Source: Microvirga flavescens
Lineage (GTDB): Bacteria > Pseudomonadota > Alphaproteobacteria > Rhizobiales > Beijerinckiaceae
Length of the DNA: 64,000 bases
NCBI RefSeq assembly: GCF_003290125.1
Contig: NZ_QMKH01000007.1
Coordinates: 140,136-204,135, forward strand
Direction: 5' to 3'
The notes beneath the pieces were generated by a model. It made no database searches. It was not told the DNA's origin and saw only the letters and a list, made by a program, of their open reading frames with translations. Both the position numbers and the translations under genes were made by a program. Position 1 is the stretch's first letter. Every line of letters begins with the position of its first letter. Shown here piece by piece: positions 51,955-60,481 of this stretch.

Positions 51955-52859
51955 CGCTGCGTCTCCAGCCGCCGCGCTTCCACATCGCGATAGATCACGA
52001 TCGGGACGACGAGGATGATGAGCAAGAGGATCGCCACGGCCGAAGCCAACGGCCAATCGCGGTTCGAGAAGAACTCGCTCCACAATTGACGGCCGATCAT
52101 CAGCGTCTCGGAGCCGCCGAGCAGGTCTGGGATCACGAACTCGCCGACCGCCGGGATGAAGCAGAGAAGCGAACCGGCGATGACGCCCGGCATGGCGAGC
52201 GGCACGGTGATGGCCCAGAACGCACGCCAGGGCGGGCAGCCGAGATCGAGCGCCGCCTCGATCAGCGTGTTGTCCATCCGTTCGAGCGAGGCATAGAGCG
52301 GCAGCACCATGAAGGGCAGATAGGCATAGACGATGCCGATATAGACCGCCGCTTCCGTGTTGAGGATGATGATGGGATCATGGATCAGGCCGATACCCAT
52401 CAGGGCTTGATTGAGCAGCCCCTCCGGCTTCAGGATCGCGACCCACGCATAGATGCGGATGAGGAAGCTCGTCCAGAACGGCAGGATGATGAGCGCGATC
52501 AGAAGCGGCCTGTGCCGCACGGGCGCGCGCGCCATCGCATAGGCGATGGGAAAGCCGACGATCAGGAGAAGCAATGTCGAGATGCCGGCGATCCGCACGG
52601 ACGAGAGCGTCGCATCGAGATAGATGCCGTCCTCGACCAGCATTTCGAAGTTCTCGAGATCGAGTTTCCCGAAGAAGCCGCCGATATCGCTCCAATCGAA
52701 GACAGGCGTATAGGGCGGCTGCGCGACCACGGGATCGGAGAGGCTGATCTTCAGGACGATCAGGAACGGCACCAAGAAGAGGACGACGAGCCATAAAAAC
52801 GGCACCGCCGGCACCACACCCGACACCAGCCTTTTCGTGAGCGAGCGCGCCATCGTCAT
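51951..52859 (-). CDS. Polyamine-type ABC transporter permease (PotB/PotH-like)
   Basis: A 302-aa permease; ATG 52859 overlaps the ATPase stop by 4 nt. LVVLFLVPFLIVLKISLSDP opens the first helix, and a periplasmic loop with FDWSDIGGFFGKLDLENFEM follows. The EAA loop is LIEAALDLGCPPWRAFWAIT, and PAVGEFVIPDLLGGSETLMI is the typical PotB/PotH segment. It pairs with the next permease. Confidence 0.92.
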   Translation of the reverse strand: MTMARSLTKRLVSGVVPAVPFLWLVVLFLVPFLIVLKISLSDPVVAQPPYTPVFDWSDIGGFFGKLDLENFEMLVEDGIYLDATLSSVRIAGISTLLLLIVGFPIAYAMARAPVRHRPLLIALIILPFWTSFLIRIYAWVAILKPEGLLNQALMGIGLIHDPIIILNTEAAVYIGIVYAYLPFMVLPLYASLERMDNTLIEAALDLGCPPWRAFWAITVPLAMPGVIAGSLLCFIPAVGEFVIPDLLGGSETLMIGRQLWSEFFSNRDWPLASAVAILLLIILVVPIVIYRDVEARRLETQR

Positions 52860-54016
52860 TCCGCCAGGATGACCGCCGCGTCGGGAGCGAAGGTCAGGTG
52901 GACCTCCTCATCCCAATCGATGGGGTTCTCGACGAAGCGCGAGGCATTGGCGCGCGACACGCGCAGGATCTCGCCGGAAGCGAGCTTGACGCGATAGACC
53001 GTCCAATCGCCCAGATAGCCGATGTCCCACACCTCGCCGGTGACGGCGTTCTGCGTGCCGGGAGCGGCGGCGCCACGGCGGATCACCATCTTCTCCGGGC
53101 GGATCGCGATGGCGACAGCCTGGCCCGCGTGAAGCACCTCATCTGGATCGTCGATGGTCAGCGGCGTCGGAGAGGCAGCGGTTTCGACCCGCCACAGGCC
53201 GTTCTCCTGCCCGATGACCTTGCCTTCGAGGATGTTCACGTCGCCGACGAACTCCGCGATGAAGCGGGTCTTCGGCTGCTCGTAGATCTCGCCCGGCGTC
53301 GCGACTTGTGCAATGCGCCCGTGGTCCATGACCGCGATGCGGTCGGCCATCGTCATCGCCTCTTCCTGATCGTGCGTGACGACGACGAAGGTCATGCCGA
53401 GTTCGTGCTGGATGTCCATCAGCTCGAACTGGGTTTCCTCGCGCAGCTTCTTGTCGAGCGCGCCGAGGGGCTCGTCGAGAAGCAGCACCTTCGGGCGCTT
53501 GGCAAGGGCGCGGGCGAGCGCCACGCGCTGGCGCTGACCGCCGGACAACTGGTCGGGATAGCGCTTCGCGAGCCGCTCGAGCTGCACGAGGCGCAGCATC
53601 TCGTCCACCCGCGCGGCGATATCGGCCTTGGGCAGGCCATCCTGCTTGAGGCCAAAAGCGATGTTCTTCTCCACGCTCATGTGCGGAAAGAGCGCGTAGG
53701 ACTGGAACATCATGTTCGCCGGTCGCCGATAAGGGGGCACGCCCGCGAGATCCTGTCCGGCGAGCGTGATGCGACCCTCGGTCGGCTCCTCGAAACCGGC
53801 CAGCATCCGCATCAGCGTCGTCTTCCCGCAGCCCGAGGGGCCGAGCAGGCAGAAGAACTCGCTTTCGTAGATGTTGAGAGACAGGTTATCGACGGCCACA
53901 GCGTCCCCAAACCGCTTCGTGACGTTCTCGAAGCGGATGAGCGGCACGGCGGCCGGATCGGACCAGGGCGAGAAGGTGCGGCGCACGGCGCCGACGGAGG
54001 ACGTTTTGGGAGGCAA
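52856..54016 (-). CDS. Polyamine-type ABC transporter ATPase (PotA/PotG-like)
   Basis: A 386-aa ATPase. Walker A is GPSGCGKTT, the signature is LSGGQRQRVALARAL, Walker B is VLLLDEPLGALD, and the switch is VVVTHDQEEAMTMAD. The C-terminal TOBE domain has AIRPEKMVIRRG and YLGDWTVYRVKLASG. The only upstream start is TTG 54016, and RRTFSPWSDPAAVPLIRFEN agrees with Rhizobiales homologs that carry this N-terminal extension, so TTG is likely real. No good ribosome site is seen. Confidence 0.93.
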   Translation of the reverse strand: MPPKTSSVGAVRRTFSPWSDPAAVPLIRFENVTKRFGDAVAVDNLSLNIYESEFFCLLGPSGCGKTTLMRMLAGFEEPTEGRITLAGQDLAGVPPYRRPANMMFQSYALFPHMSVEKNIAFGLKQDGLPKADIAARVDEMLRLVQLERLAKRYPDQLSGGQRQRVALARALAKRPKVLLLDEPLGALDKKLREETQFELMDIQHELGMTFVVVTHDQEEAMTMADRIAVMDHGRIAQVATPGEIYEQPKTRFIAEFVGDVNILEGKVIGQENGLWRVETAASPTPLTIDDPDEVLHAGQAVAIAIRPEKMVIRRGAAAPGTQNAVTGEVWDIGYLGDWTVYRVKLASGEILRVSRANASRFVENPIDWDEEVHLTFAPDAAVILAE

Positions 54017-54271
54017 TGCGGTTGGTGCTTCGTCTCAGGTGGTTATGAGGCGCAACCTAGGCTGAGAGCCGGGCAAGAACAATACTTTCCAGCAGTCATC
54101 CCCGACTTGCGAAGCCCGTCGATATCAAGGGTCCGCCAGTGTCGCGAAAAGGTGACGGTCGCGGACGCCGCCCAAGGGCAAAACGCCCCCTCTCTCCTGC
54201 ATGAAGATCGCCGGGGCGGACCGGCGAGGCCCTGTCATCGTGGCCAGCCCTCTCAGAGCCTGTTTCGCAGA

Positions 54272-54379
54272 CCTCATCCTGAGGAGCAGGCTTCAGCCTG
54301 CGTCTCGAAGGAGTGTCCAGCGCCCGCTGGAGACGCCTCGCCCTTCGAGACGGGCCTCTCGGCCCACCTCAGGGTGAGG
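54272..54379 (+). repeat. Dispersed intergenic palindromic repeat, copy 2
   Basis: A 108-bp element bounded by CCTCATCCTGAGGAG and CACCTCAGGGTGAGG, with internal GCGTCTCGAAGGAG and CCTTCGAGACGGGCC. It is clearly homologous to the copy at 10166-10269 in ends and internal arms. It fills the gap between the pot ATPase gene and the papain-like protein gene, where 54017-54271 otherwise shows nothing. Confidence 0.85.
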
Positions 54380-54426
54380 CTGCGGGGAGCTCTATCGGGA
54401 CGACACAGTTTCCAAACAGCCCTCTC

Positions 54427-55107
54427 TCAATCGCGCGGCGGCGATGACGTCCCACTACTCGTCTCGACTATCTCCGCGCGGTCCCGCCCAGCGTTCAAGT
54501 CCCGCATTTTGTTGATGAAATCAGGTGGGTAGAGCAGTGTCGAGGATGGCGTTTGAAGCCCCATGAATTTCGCGATATCCGCGACGAACGCATTGCAATT
54601 GTAGGTAACCGCGTTCCAGAGCGGTGAATTCGCCTGCAGTTTCTTGATGTGGGTGGTGACCTTTGCATATTCCGCCTCGCTCAGAACGACCCGGTAGCGC
54701 GCCGAAACGTACTTTTCCTCGAGATCGCCATCGCTGGGTCCGGTCTCTGACTGTACCGGGATCACATGCCCAATCATCCAGGGAACGGGGCTGTCGCCCG
54801 CCGGATGAAGGCCGGCAACCTCTCGCGAGGCAATTTGCCCCCGAGAATCCAGTCGCCCGAACATTGCGAAGGTATGCCCGTAGCTCAACGCATACCGGGA
54901 GCGAAACTCGATGAAGTATTGCCCCGCCGGGGCTCGAGCCGCTTTCTTGTTCTTGGAGTTCTGAGATGCGGCGACTTCCACCCGGTCGGTGCCGGTCGCA
55001 TTGGATGCCCGGGCACTCATTGTCGTCGCCAGCAACGCCGTTGTCAGCACAAGCGCCCAGATCGAAAGAGAGCGCCTTTCCGTCAGTTTGTGATCGGCGT
55101 ACCGCAT
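54427..55107 (-). CDS. Exported protein with papain-like His/Cys pattern
   Basis: A 226-aa protein; ATG 55107 is chosen because GGGAG lies 5 nt upstream. A signal peptide (IWALVLTTALLATTMSARA) precedes a basic linker and a globular part. YALSYGHTFAMFGRLD holds a conserved-looking His, and VTYNCNAFVADIAKFMGLQ an Asn-Cys-Asn motif. His before Cys is the order of circularly permuted NlpC/P60 papain-like enzymes (YiiX/YaeF group), so it may be a peptidoglycan or lipid amidase. The assignment rests on pattern only. Confidence 0.6.
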   Translation of the reverse strand: MRYADHKLTERRSLSIWALVLTTALLATTMSARASNATGTDRVEVAASQNSKNKKAARAPAGQYFIEFRSRYALSYGHTFAMFGRLDSRGQIASREVAGLHPAGDSPVPWMIGHVIPVQSETGPSDGDLEEKYVSARYRVVLSEAEYAKVTTHIKKLQANSPLWNAVTYNCNAFVADIAKFMGLQTPSSTLLYPPDFINKMRDLNAGRDRAEIVETSSGTSSPPRD

Positions 55108-55207
55108 GTTCGCTCCCACGTCATGAAACGTGCGCTCGGAAGACGCGATCCCTTACGCACAACAACAGGAGAAGCATTCTGAAGTAGAACCAATGCTTAC
55201 AAAAGCA

Positions 55208-55234
55208 AGAGGGCCAGCTTGCGACTGGCCCTCT
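55208..55234 (-). terminator. Bidirectional terminator of the small lipoprotein gene
   Basis: A perfect 10-bp stem AGAGGGCCAG / CTGGCCCTCT (55208-55217 and 55225-55234). On the minus strand it is followed by TGCTTTTG, and on the plus strand by TTCAACTTTTA. It lies 13 nt after the stop of the 39-aa lipoprotein. Confidence 0.8.
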
Positions 55235-55246
55235 TTCAACTTTTAT

Positions 55247-55366
55247 CTACCCCTTAGTGACTACTGGCGCAACAGGAGGGGGAGCCTTTCCTTTACCAAA
55301 ACCAGCACAAGCCGCCGTGGAAAGAACCACAAGGGTCGTGAGTCCAACAAGAGCAATCTTCTTCAT
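55247..55366 (-). CDS. 39-residue lipoprotein
   Basis: ATG 55366 is preceded by AGAGGA at 7 nt. The product has a 19-residue lipoprotein signal (MKKIALVGLTTLVVLSTAA), lipidated Cys20 and a 20-residue mature part, CAGFGKGKAPPPVAPVVTKG. It resembles entericidin-like micro-lipoproteins in size and layout, not in sequence. It has its own terminator. The upstream 55381-55559 stretch is AT-rich and may hold its promoter. Confidence 0.75.
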   Translation of the reverse strand: MKKIALVGLTTLVVLSTAACAGFGKGKAPPPVAPVVTKG

Positions 55367-55559
55367 AGCGAGATCCTCTATAAACCTGGCCAAGTTACCA
55401 CAAATGCCAAGTTATTTCTAGTATAAAATAAATAAAATCCCAATTTTGGATTATAATACTAAAAAGACAAAAGCTATTACATAGTATGCGCGAGCAAAAG
55501 CCAGCTCCCATCCTGGCAATGCTAGCGTTATTGGTTAAATAGGCCTGTTTCAGAAATTT

Positions 55560-56144
55560 CTAGAGGATTCGCGGAATCAAGCGCCCAGTTCGAGCCATGT
55601 AAGCCCGATATGGCTCGCCGAAGGCCTCGATCATGAGGCGCTCCTCCTCCGCGACCCGGAACAGGTAAAGCGTTCCGAAACCGACGATCCCCGAGAGGCC
55701 CGCCACGAAATTCGGCAGCAGCAGCGCCTGCGCGACGGCCCAGAGCCAGAAGGCCGTATACATGGGATGGCGGATGCGCCGATAGACGCCCTCGGTCACG
55801 AGCTTATGGTTCTCGCGCACTTCGAGAGTGACCGACCAGTTCCGCCCCAGCGCTTTATGCGTCAGGCGAAACATCGCCAATGCGGCGCAGGTAACGATAA
55901 CCCCGACGAAGGCCTGAACGGGGTTGAAAGTATAGGCCGCGAATTTGGGGAACCCCGTCGCAACATAGACGAGTGGCACAAGGCCGAGCCCCGTGAAGGA
56001 TATGGACAGCAGCGTAATCTCACGCACGCCCCGCGCGCTGCGGGCGATAGGTGTCCGACGGGATTTGCGCGCGAACGGAACGCGGATCAAGTACCAGCCG
56101 ACAGCGAGCAGGACGAAGGCGGCCTTGGCAATCGTGGGCGTCAT
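55560..56144 (-). CDS. Isoprenylcysteine carboxyl methyltransferase-like membrane protein
   Basis: A 194-aa membrane protein whose ATG overlaps the stop of the hydrolase gene by one base (TGATG). Four to five helices are seen. The ICMT/PEMT signature is GVYRRIRHPMYTAFWLWAVA, followed by EEERLMIEAFGEPYRAYMAR, which bind S-adenosylmethionine in the family. Bacteria lack prenylated CaaX proteins, so the substrate is probably a lipid or other small thiol or acid; it is unknown here. Coupling to a membrane hydrolase gene suggests a joint task. Confidence 0.88.
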   Translation of the reverse strand: MTPTIAKAAFVLLAVGWYLIRVPFARKSRRTPIARSARGVREITLLSISFTGLGLVPLVYVATGFPKFAAYTFNPVQAFVGVIVTCAALAMFRLTHKALGRNWSVTLEVRENHKLVTEGVYRRIRHPMYTAFWLWAVAQALLLPNFVAGLSGIVGFGTLYLFRVAEEERLMIEAFGEPYRAYMARTGRLIPRIL

Positions 56145-57373
56145 CAGAAACTCTTTTCCATCGCGAGCGTCGCAATGGGCGAAACATCGGCCGCCATCTC
56201 CGGAAGCCCTCCGTCGGAGCCGATCGCGGACATGGCCCCATCCGCATACCTGACCTGCCGCTCGACGGAAAGTGGCCCGCAAAGCAGCATGAAATAGTCA
56301 TAGGCAGCACGCTGATCGTTGCCGCTGACGAACTGGCAATGCACCTTGAAGAAATTGCGGCGCATGCGCCGGTATCGAGGCGCATGCACCATTCTCCTGA
56401 TGCGTTCGATACGCACGATAGGACGCCCCGCCACATCGAGCCCCATCTCGGCAACAGGATTCGTCTTGTAGAAATTCATCACGTCCGTCAGCGCCTGATA
56501 CTCAACCCAGAAAATCTGGGTCGCCGACGCCACGCGCTTGACCGCCTCACGAAACCTCTTCGCCTTGCGGTGCAGCCCGATCTTCAGGAGCGATGACCCC
56601 ACGGACGCGAAGGCGATGGGCGGACAGGACTTCCCGAGATCGGGATCAATACGCAAGGCCTGATCAAGAAGATCCACGGCCAGAACGGCCCCGAGGCTGT
56701 GGCCGATAATCAGGATTTCATCGGCCTGTTGCTCTTTCGCGCTGGCAACAAGGCCGCGGGCGACGCGCTCAAGCCGGGCATCGAGCACGGCGTTATGCCG
56801 CCTGATGTATTCGCGTGAAAAAATCCAGTCGTCGAACAGAAGCGGAAGAAAGAGCCACCGCGCCGGCCAGCGCATCAGAAGCAGGAAGGCTGCAATGCCG
56901 ACGCCGATTCCGACCAGAAGAGAGCCGGCGGCTTTTGCGGCGAGGGCCTCCACGCCCCATGCGAAGGCGACGAACAGGGAAAGTATGACGAAGGGGTAGA
57001 GAAAGAACCCGGCATAGCGCCAGTTGGAGCGTAGATATCCCCAAAGCGTTCCCGACACCGTAAAGTCCAGGAAGGCCCGCAAGGCACAGGGCAATCGGCT
57101 CCACATGGGCCTTCGCGCTTCGGCGGCGATGACATCATCCCAGCGCAACAGCCGGAAATCGGTCTCGACCCCCCAATTGGGGCCGGAGGTCATGACGCGC
57201 CAGGACGTCAAATCGTCTTCGACGACAGCTTCCGAAGCCGTCGCGGCAACAGACCAGGTCGTCTCGAATCGCTGCAGCTCACGCGCGAAGCGGCGATGCG
57301 TGCACTGGGGCGATACAGGGTCGTATCCGCCTAGGTGATAGACGAGCCGCTTGGTAATCTTCCCTTCCAACAT
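56144..57373 (-). CDS. Membrane-bound alpha/beta-hydrolase
   Basis: A 409-aa protein from ATG 57373 (MLEGKITKRLVYHLGGYDPV); longer forms from 57433 or 57517 are possible, but the sequence before 57373 looks non-coding. Two membrane helices lie at about 120-175 (FFLYPFVILSLFVAFAWGVE and LVGIGVGIAAFLLLMRW). The nucleophile elbow follows in EILIIGHSLGAVLAVDLLDQ (Ser in GHSLG). The catalytic Asp/His cannot be fixed by eye. An ester or lipid hydrolase facing the cytosol is likely. It is co-transcribed with the ICMT-like gene. Confidence 0.78.
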   Translation of the reverse strand: MLEGKITKRLVYHLGGYDPVSPQCTHRRFARELQRFETTWSVAATASEAVVEDDLTSWRVMTSGPNWGVETDFRLLRWDDVIAAEARRPMWSRLPCALRAFLDFTVSGTLWGYLRSNWRYAGFFLYPFVILSLFVAFAWGVEALAAKAAGSLLVGIGVGIAAFLLLMRWPARWLFLPLLFDDWIFSREYIRRHNAVLDARLERVARGLVASAKEQQADEILIIGHSLGAVLAVDLLDQALRIDPDLGKSCPPIAFASVGSSLLKIGLHRKAKRFREAVKRVASATQIFWVEYQALTDVMNFYKTNPVAEMGLDVAGRPIVRIERIRRMVHAPRYRRMRRNFFKVHCQFVSGNDQRAAYDYFMLLCGPLSVERQVRYADGAMSAIGSDGGLPEMAADVSPIATLAMEKSF

Positions 57374-57585
57374 CCCTTCACCATGACCGTTCCCCGCAAA
57401 GAGTGCTTTTGTATGGTGGTGGCTTTTGTTCATCTGCCAAGGGTCACAGGAATCAATTCCCTGAAAGACGATGCTCACCTTAGGCACATGTGTGACAGCG
57501 AGCGGCCGCGCACGCAAGCGACACGCTTGAGGGGTAAAATGAAATCCCCTCGACCAATAGTAGTATTTCTGGCGGCACTGAACAT

Positions 57586-58599
57586 TCAGGCCAGAGCGGC
57601 CTTCTTCGCCCTCTCCTCAACGTCGCGCTCAGAAGGCGGGATCCCGCAAGGGCCGGCGGCCAGCTCGCAGCCGCATGATTCATCCAGCAGGAACTCGCGC
57701 ATGGCGACGACACGGGCATCGTTCATGAGAGATTCTGGCCAGATGGCTACGTAGCTTTTCGTCGCCATCATCTTCACGTCCCCGAACGGACGGACCAAGC
57801 GGCCGGCAGCCAGTTCGGCGTCGATCATCGGGGAGCGTCCAAGGACGACCCCGGCGCCCTCGATGGCGGCGCGGAGCGCCAGGCCGAAATGGCTGAACCG
57901 GGGGCCGTGAATCATCTGCGCGTCGGCAAGCCCCAGATAAGGCAACCAAGTGTTCCAATCGAGTTCGGGGCGGCTCGGATAGAGGCTGGCGTGCAGATAG
58001 CCCGTCTCGTGAAGGAGCGGATGCCGCTTCAGGTCGTCGAGACTGAACGTGCCGTCCGGGTTCAGCAGGGCCGGGCTGCAAACCGGAAAAACCTCCTCGC
58101 GGACCAAAGGCATGCAGGTCGCGCTGTGCTTCACCTTTTCCGAGGGCTGCCCCACGATGGCGATATCGACCCCGTCCCGGGAGAAATCCGGCATCTCGTC
58201 CATCGCCGCGAGGCGCACCTCGATCTGCGGATGGCGTGACGCGAACCGCCCCAGACGGGGGACCAGCCACCACGTTCCGAAGGATGTCGAGGCGGCGACG
58301 GTCAGGACACCGACCTGACCGCGAGCACGCACGCGCTGAACCCCCATGCGCATCCGCTCGAGCCCGTCGGCGATTCCGGCGAAGAGGAGGCTTCCCTCAT
58401 CCGTCAGCGCAATCCCCGGATTGTTGCGCACGAACAGGCGGCAATCGAGGAACGCCTCGAGCTGGCGCACCTGATGGCTCACCGCGCTCTGCGTCACGCA
58501 CAATTCCTCGGCGGCCCGCGTGAAGCTCAAGTACCGCGCCACTGCCTCGAAGGTGCGAAGCCACGGCAAGGGCGGAAGTGTGGAGGGTCGTTGCGCCAT
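57586..58599 (-). CDS. LysR-family regulator, GcvA-like
   Basis: A 337-aa LysR protein. LPPLPWLRTFEAVARYLSFT then RAAEELCVTQSAVSHQVRQL is the GcvA/AmpR-type HTH opening. The effector domain includes LTVAASTSFGTWWLVPRLGR, and the C-terminal SYVAIWPESLMNDARVVAMREFL. The last 30 residues (CGCELAAGPCGIPPSERDVE) extend beyond the family and contain three Cys. Divergent from the DUF1127-like gene across 104 nt, it may regulate that gene. Ligand unknown. Confidence 0.9.
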   Translation of the reverse strand: MAQRPSTLPPLPWLRTFEAVARYLSFTRAAEELCVTQSAVSHQVRQLEAFLDCRLFVRNNPGIALTDEGSLLFAGIADGLERMRMGVQRVRARGQVGVLTVAASTSFGTWWLVPRLGRFASRHPQIEVRLAAMDEMPDFSRDGVDIAIVGQPSEKVKHSATCMPLVREEVFPVCSPALLNPDGTFSLDDLKRHPLLHETGYLHASLYPSRPELDWNTWLPYLGLADAQMIHGPRFSHFGLALRAAIEGAGVVLGRSPMIDAELAAGRLVRPFGDVKMMATKSYVAIWPESLMNDARVVAMREFLLDESCGCELAAGPCGIPPSERDVEERAKKAALA

Positions 58600-58703
58600 G
58601 AGCTACCCCATGAATGTGACTCATGCGAACGTGAGAAAACGCCATTCGCTCGCCTCATCGCACAACCGTAACGTGGCCCCACCTGAACAACAAGAGGTTG
58701 GCC

Positions 58704-58949
58704 ATGAGCTGGCGAGAATGGGCCGAGACACTGGGAGCTGTCTTCAGCGGCAGGCACACCGCACGATACACCGACCTGGGACATCTCGAAGATCACCTTT
58801 TGCGGGACATCGGCATCGTCCGGGAATGGGACGGAACCCTGTCGGCAGAAAATACGCAGCGACCTTCGGGACTCCTCAGCGCGAATCTAATGCCCGCCGC
58901 CGCCACCCGCCGGGGCGGCGCGTGGCTTGCGGACGAAGGGCAAGGCTAG
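58704..58949 (+). CDS. Small DUF1127-like protein
   Basis: An 81-aa protein with AAGAGG 6 nt before ATG 58704. The core YTDLGHLEDHLLRDIGIVRE resembles the DUF1127 motif (L-x-D-x-L-L-x-DIG-hydrophobic-x-R), known from small alphaproteobacterial proteins tied to RNA turnover and phosphate or carbon metabolism. The C-terminal 35 residues are unlike the family and run 63 nt into the convergent emrB gene, so the functional part may end earlier. The GcvA-like gene is divergent. Confidence 0.6.
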   Translation: MSWREWAETLGAVFSGRHTARYTDLGHLEDHLLRDIGIVREWDGTLSAENTQRPSGLLSANLMPAAATRRGGAWLADEGQG

Positions 58950-60470
58950 GGCGAGACCCACGAACAGCACCGTGAGCACCAGGAAGATGTCTCCGAAGGA
59001 CATGACCAGGGCCTGCTTGCGCACCATGTTCGACATCGTCCTGATCGCGGCGCGGTTCGCGTCCGAGCCAAGACTCTGGAAGTTCATGGTCATGTTGTTC
59101 AGGGTTTCGACCGCTGTGGCGCGGCCCCATTGCACGTTCTCGCGCAGGCGCAAGAGATGCAGATCCCATCGGTTGTTGAGGATGGTGTTGATGAGCGCAA
59201 GCCCCACCGCGCCACCGAGATTGCGCGTCAAATTATAGAGGCCCGAGGCGTTCTTCAGCCGGTCCGGGGGCAAGGTGCCGAGAGCGATGTTGTTGATCGG
59301 CACCATGCAGATCATGAGCCCCGCGCCGCGCAGGATCTGCGGCAGGAGAAGCTCGTTGAAATCCCAATCCTTGGTGATCTCGGAAGCGAGCCAAGTGCCG
59401 GCGGCGAAGCTCATGAAGCCGACGCCCATCATGATGCGCGGATCGAGGGACCGTGAGAGCCTTCCCGCGACGGGCGCCATGAGGAACATGCAGATGCCGG
59501 TCACGAACATCGTCTCGCCGATCTGCAGCGAGGAATAGCCCCGCACGCGGCCGAGATAGAGCGGGTAGAGATAGGTCAAGCCGTAGAGTCCGATGCCCAT
59601 GACGAAACTGAAGGCGCAGCCGACGGCGAAGTTGCGGTCGCTGAAGGCTTTCAGGTCCACGATCGGGTGGCGCGCGGTCAACGCGCGGAAAAAGAAGCCG
59701 ATGCCCGCGACGACGCAGACGATGGCGAGGATCGCGACGATCTCGTCCTGGAACCAGTCATTGTTGGCCCCCTCCTCCAGCACATATTCGAGCGAGCCGA
59801 GGAACGCAGCCATCAGGCCAAGGCCCGTCCAGTCGAACGTCTTGAAGAGATCGAATTGCGGCTCGTCGAAATCGACCAGAAAATACGTCGACACCGTCAC
59901 GAAAATGCCGGGCACGATGTTCACCAGAAACAGCCAATGCCAGGAGAACAGATCCGTCAGGTAGCCACCGATGGTCGGGCCGACAGTGGGCGCGAGGGTC
60001 GCGACGAGGCCGATGACCGGCGAGATCACGGGGCGTTTCTCAGGCGGAAAGATGGTGAAGGCCGAAGCGAAGACGGTCGGAATCATGCCGCCGCCGATGA
60101 AGCCCTGAAACGCGCGCCACAAGATCATCTGCTCGATGGTGGTAGACGTCGCGCACATGAAGCTCATGAACGTGAACCCGCCCGCCGAAATGACGAACAT
60201 CCAGCGCGTCGAGAGCACGCGCGACAGCGTTCCCGAAAGCGGGATCATGATCACTTCCGCGATCAGGTAGCTCGTCTGCACCCACGAGATTTCATCGGAC
60301 GAAGCGGAAAGGCCCGCCTGGATTTCGGCGAGCGATGCCGAGACGATCTGGATGTCCAGGATCGCCATGAACATGCCGAACACCATGCAGAAGAAAGCGA
60401 ACGTCCGGCGGGTGCCGGGCGCGCTCGACTCTGTGGGTTTCGGCGCTGCAATCGTGGCGGTGGCGGACAT
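58887..60470 (-). CDS. emrB: MFS multidrug efflux transporter, DHA2 family (EmrB-like)
   Basis: A 527-aa transporter with 14 predicted helices. MFGMFMAILDIQIVSASLAE holds the DHA2 motif D1 (LDxTIVNVALP-like), and RAFQGFIGGGMIPTVFASAF and GPTIGGYLTDLFSWHWLFLV hold motif C (GxxxGPxxGG). It pumps hydrophobic toxic compounds through a tripartite channel with the EmrA adaptor encoded 11 nt upstream and an outer-membrane TolC-type protein elsewhere. The Gly-rich end PAGGGGGH is typical of low constraint. The operon is under two TetR operators. Confidence 0.93.
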   Translation of the reverse strand: MSATATIAAPKPTESSAPGTRRTFAFFCMVFGMFMAILDIQIVSASLAEIQAGLSASSDEISWVQTSYLIAEVIMIPLSGTLSRVLSTRWMFVISAGGFTFMSFMCATSTTIEQMILWRAFQGFIGGGMIPTVFASAFTIFPPEKRPVISPVIGLVATLAPTVGPTIGGYLTDLFSWHWLFLVNIVPGIFVTVSTYFLVDFDEPQFDLFKTFDWTGLGLMAAFLGSLEYVLEEGANNDWFQDEIVAILAIVCVVAGIGFFFRALTARHPIVDLKAFSDRNFAVGCAFSFVMGIGLYGLTYLYPLYLGRVRGYSSLQIGETMFVTGICMFLMAPVAGRLSRSLDPRIMMGVGFMSFAAGTWLASEITKDWDFNELLLPQILRGAGLMICMVPINNIALGTLPPDRLKNASGLYNLTRNLGGAVGLALINTILNNRWDLHLLRLRENVQWGRATAVETLNNMTMNFQSLGSDANRAAIRTMSNMVRKQALVMSFGDIFLVLTVLFVGLALALPFVRKPRAAPAGGGGGH

Positions 60471-60481
60471 GGGCCTTCAGG

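Noticed and set aside
52898..54532. 544-aa plus-strand frame
   Set aside because: Antisense to the PotA-type ATPase gene and running through a dispersed repeat; no protein-like motif.
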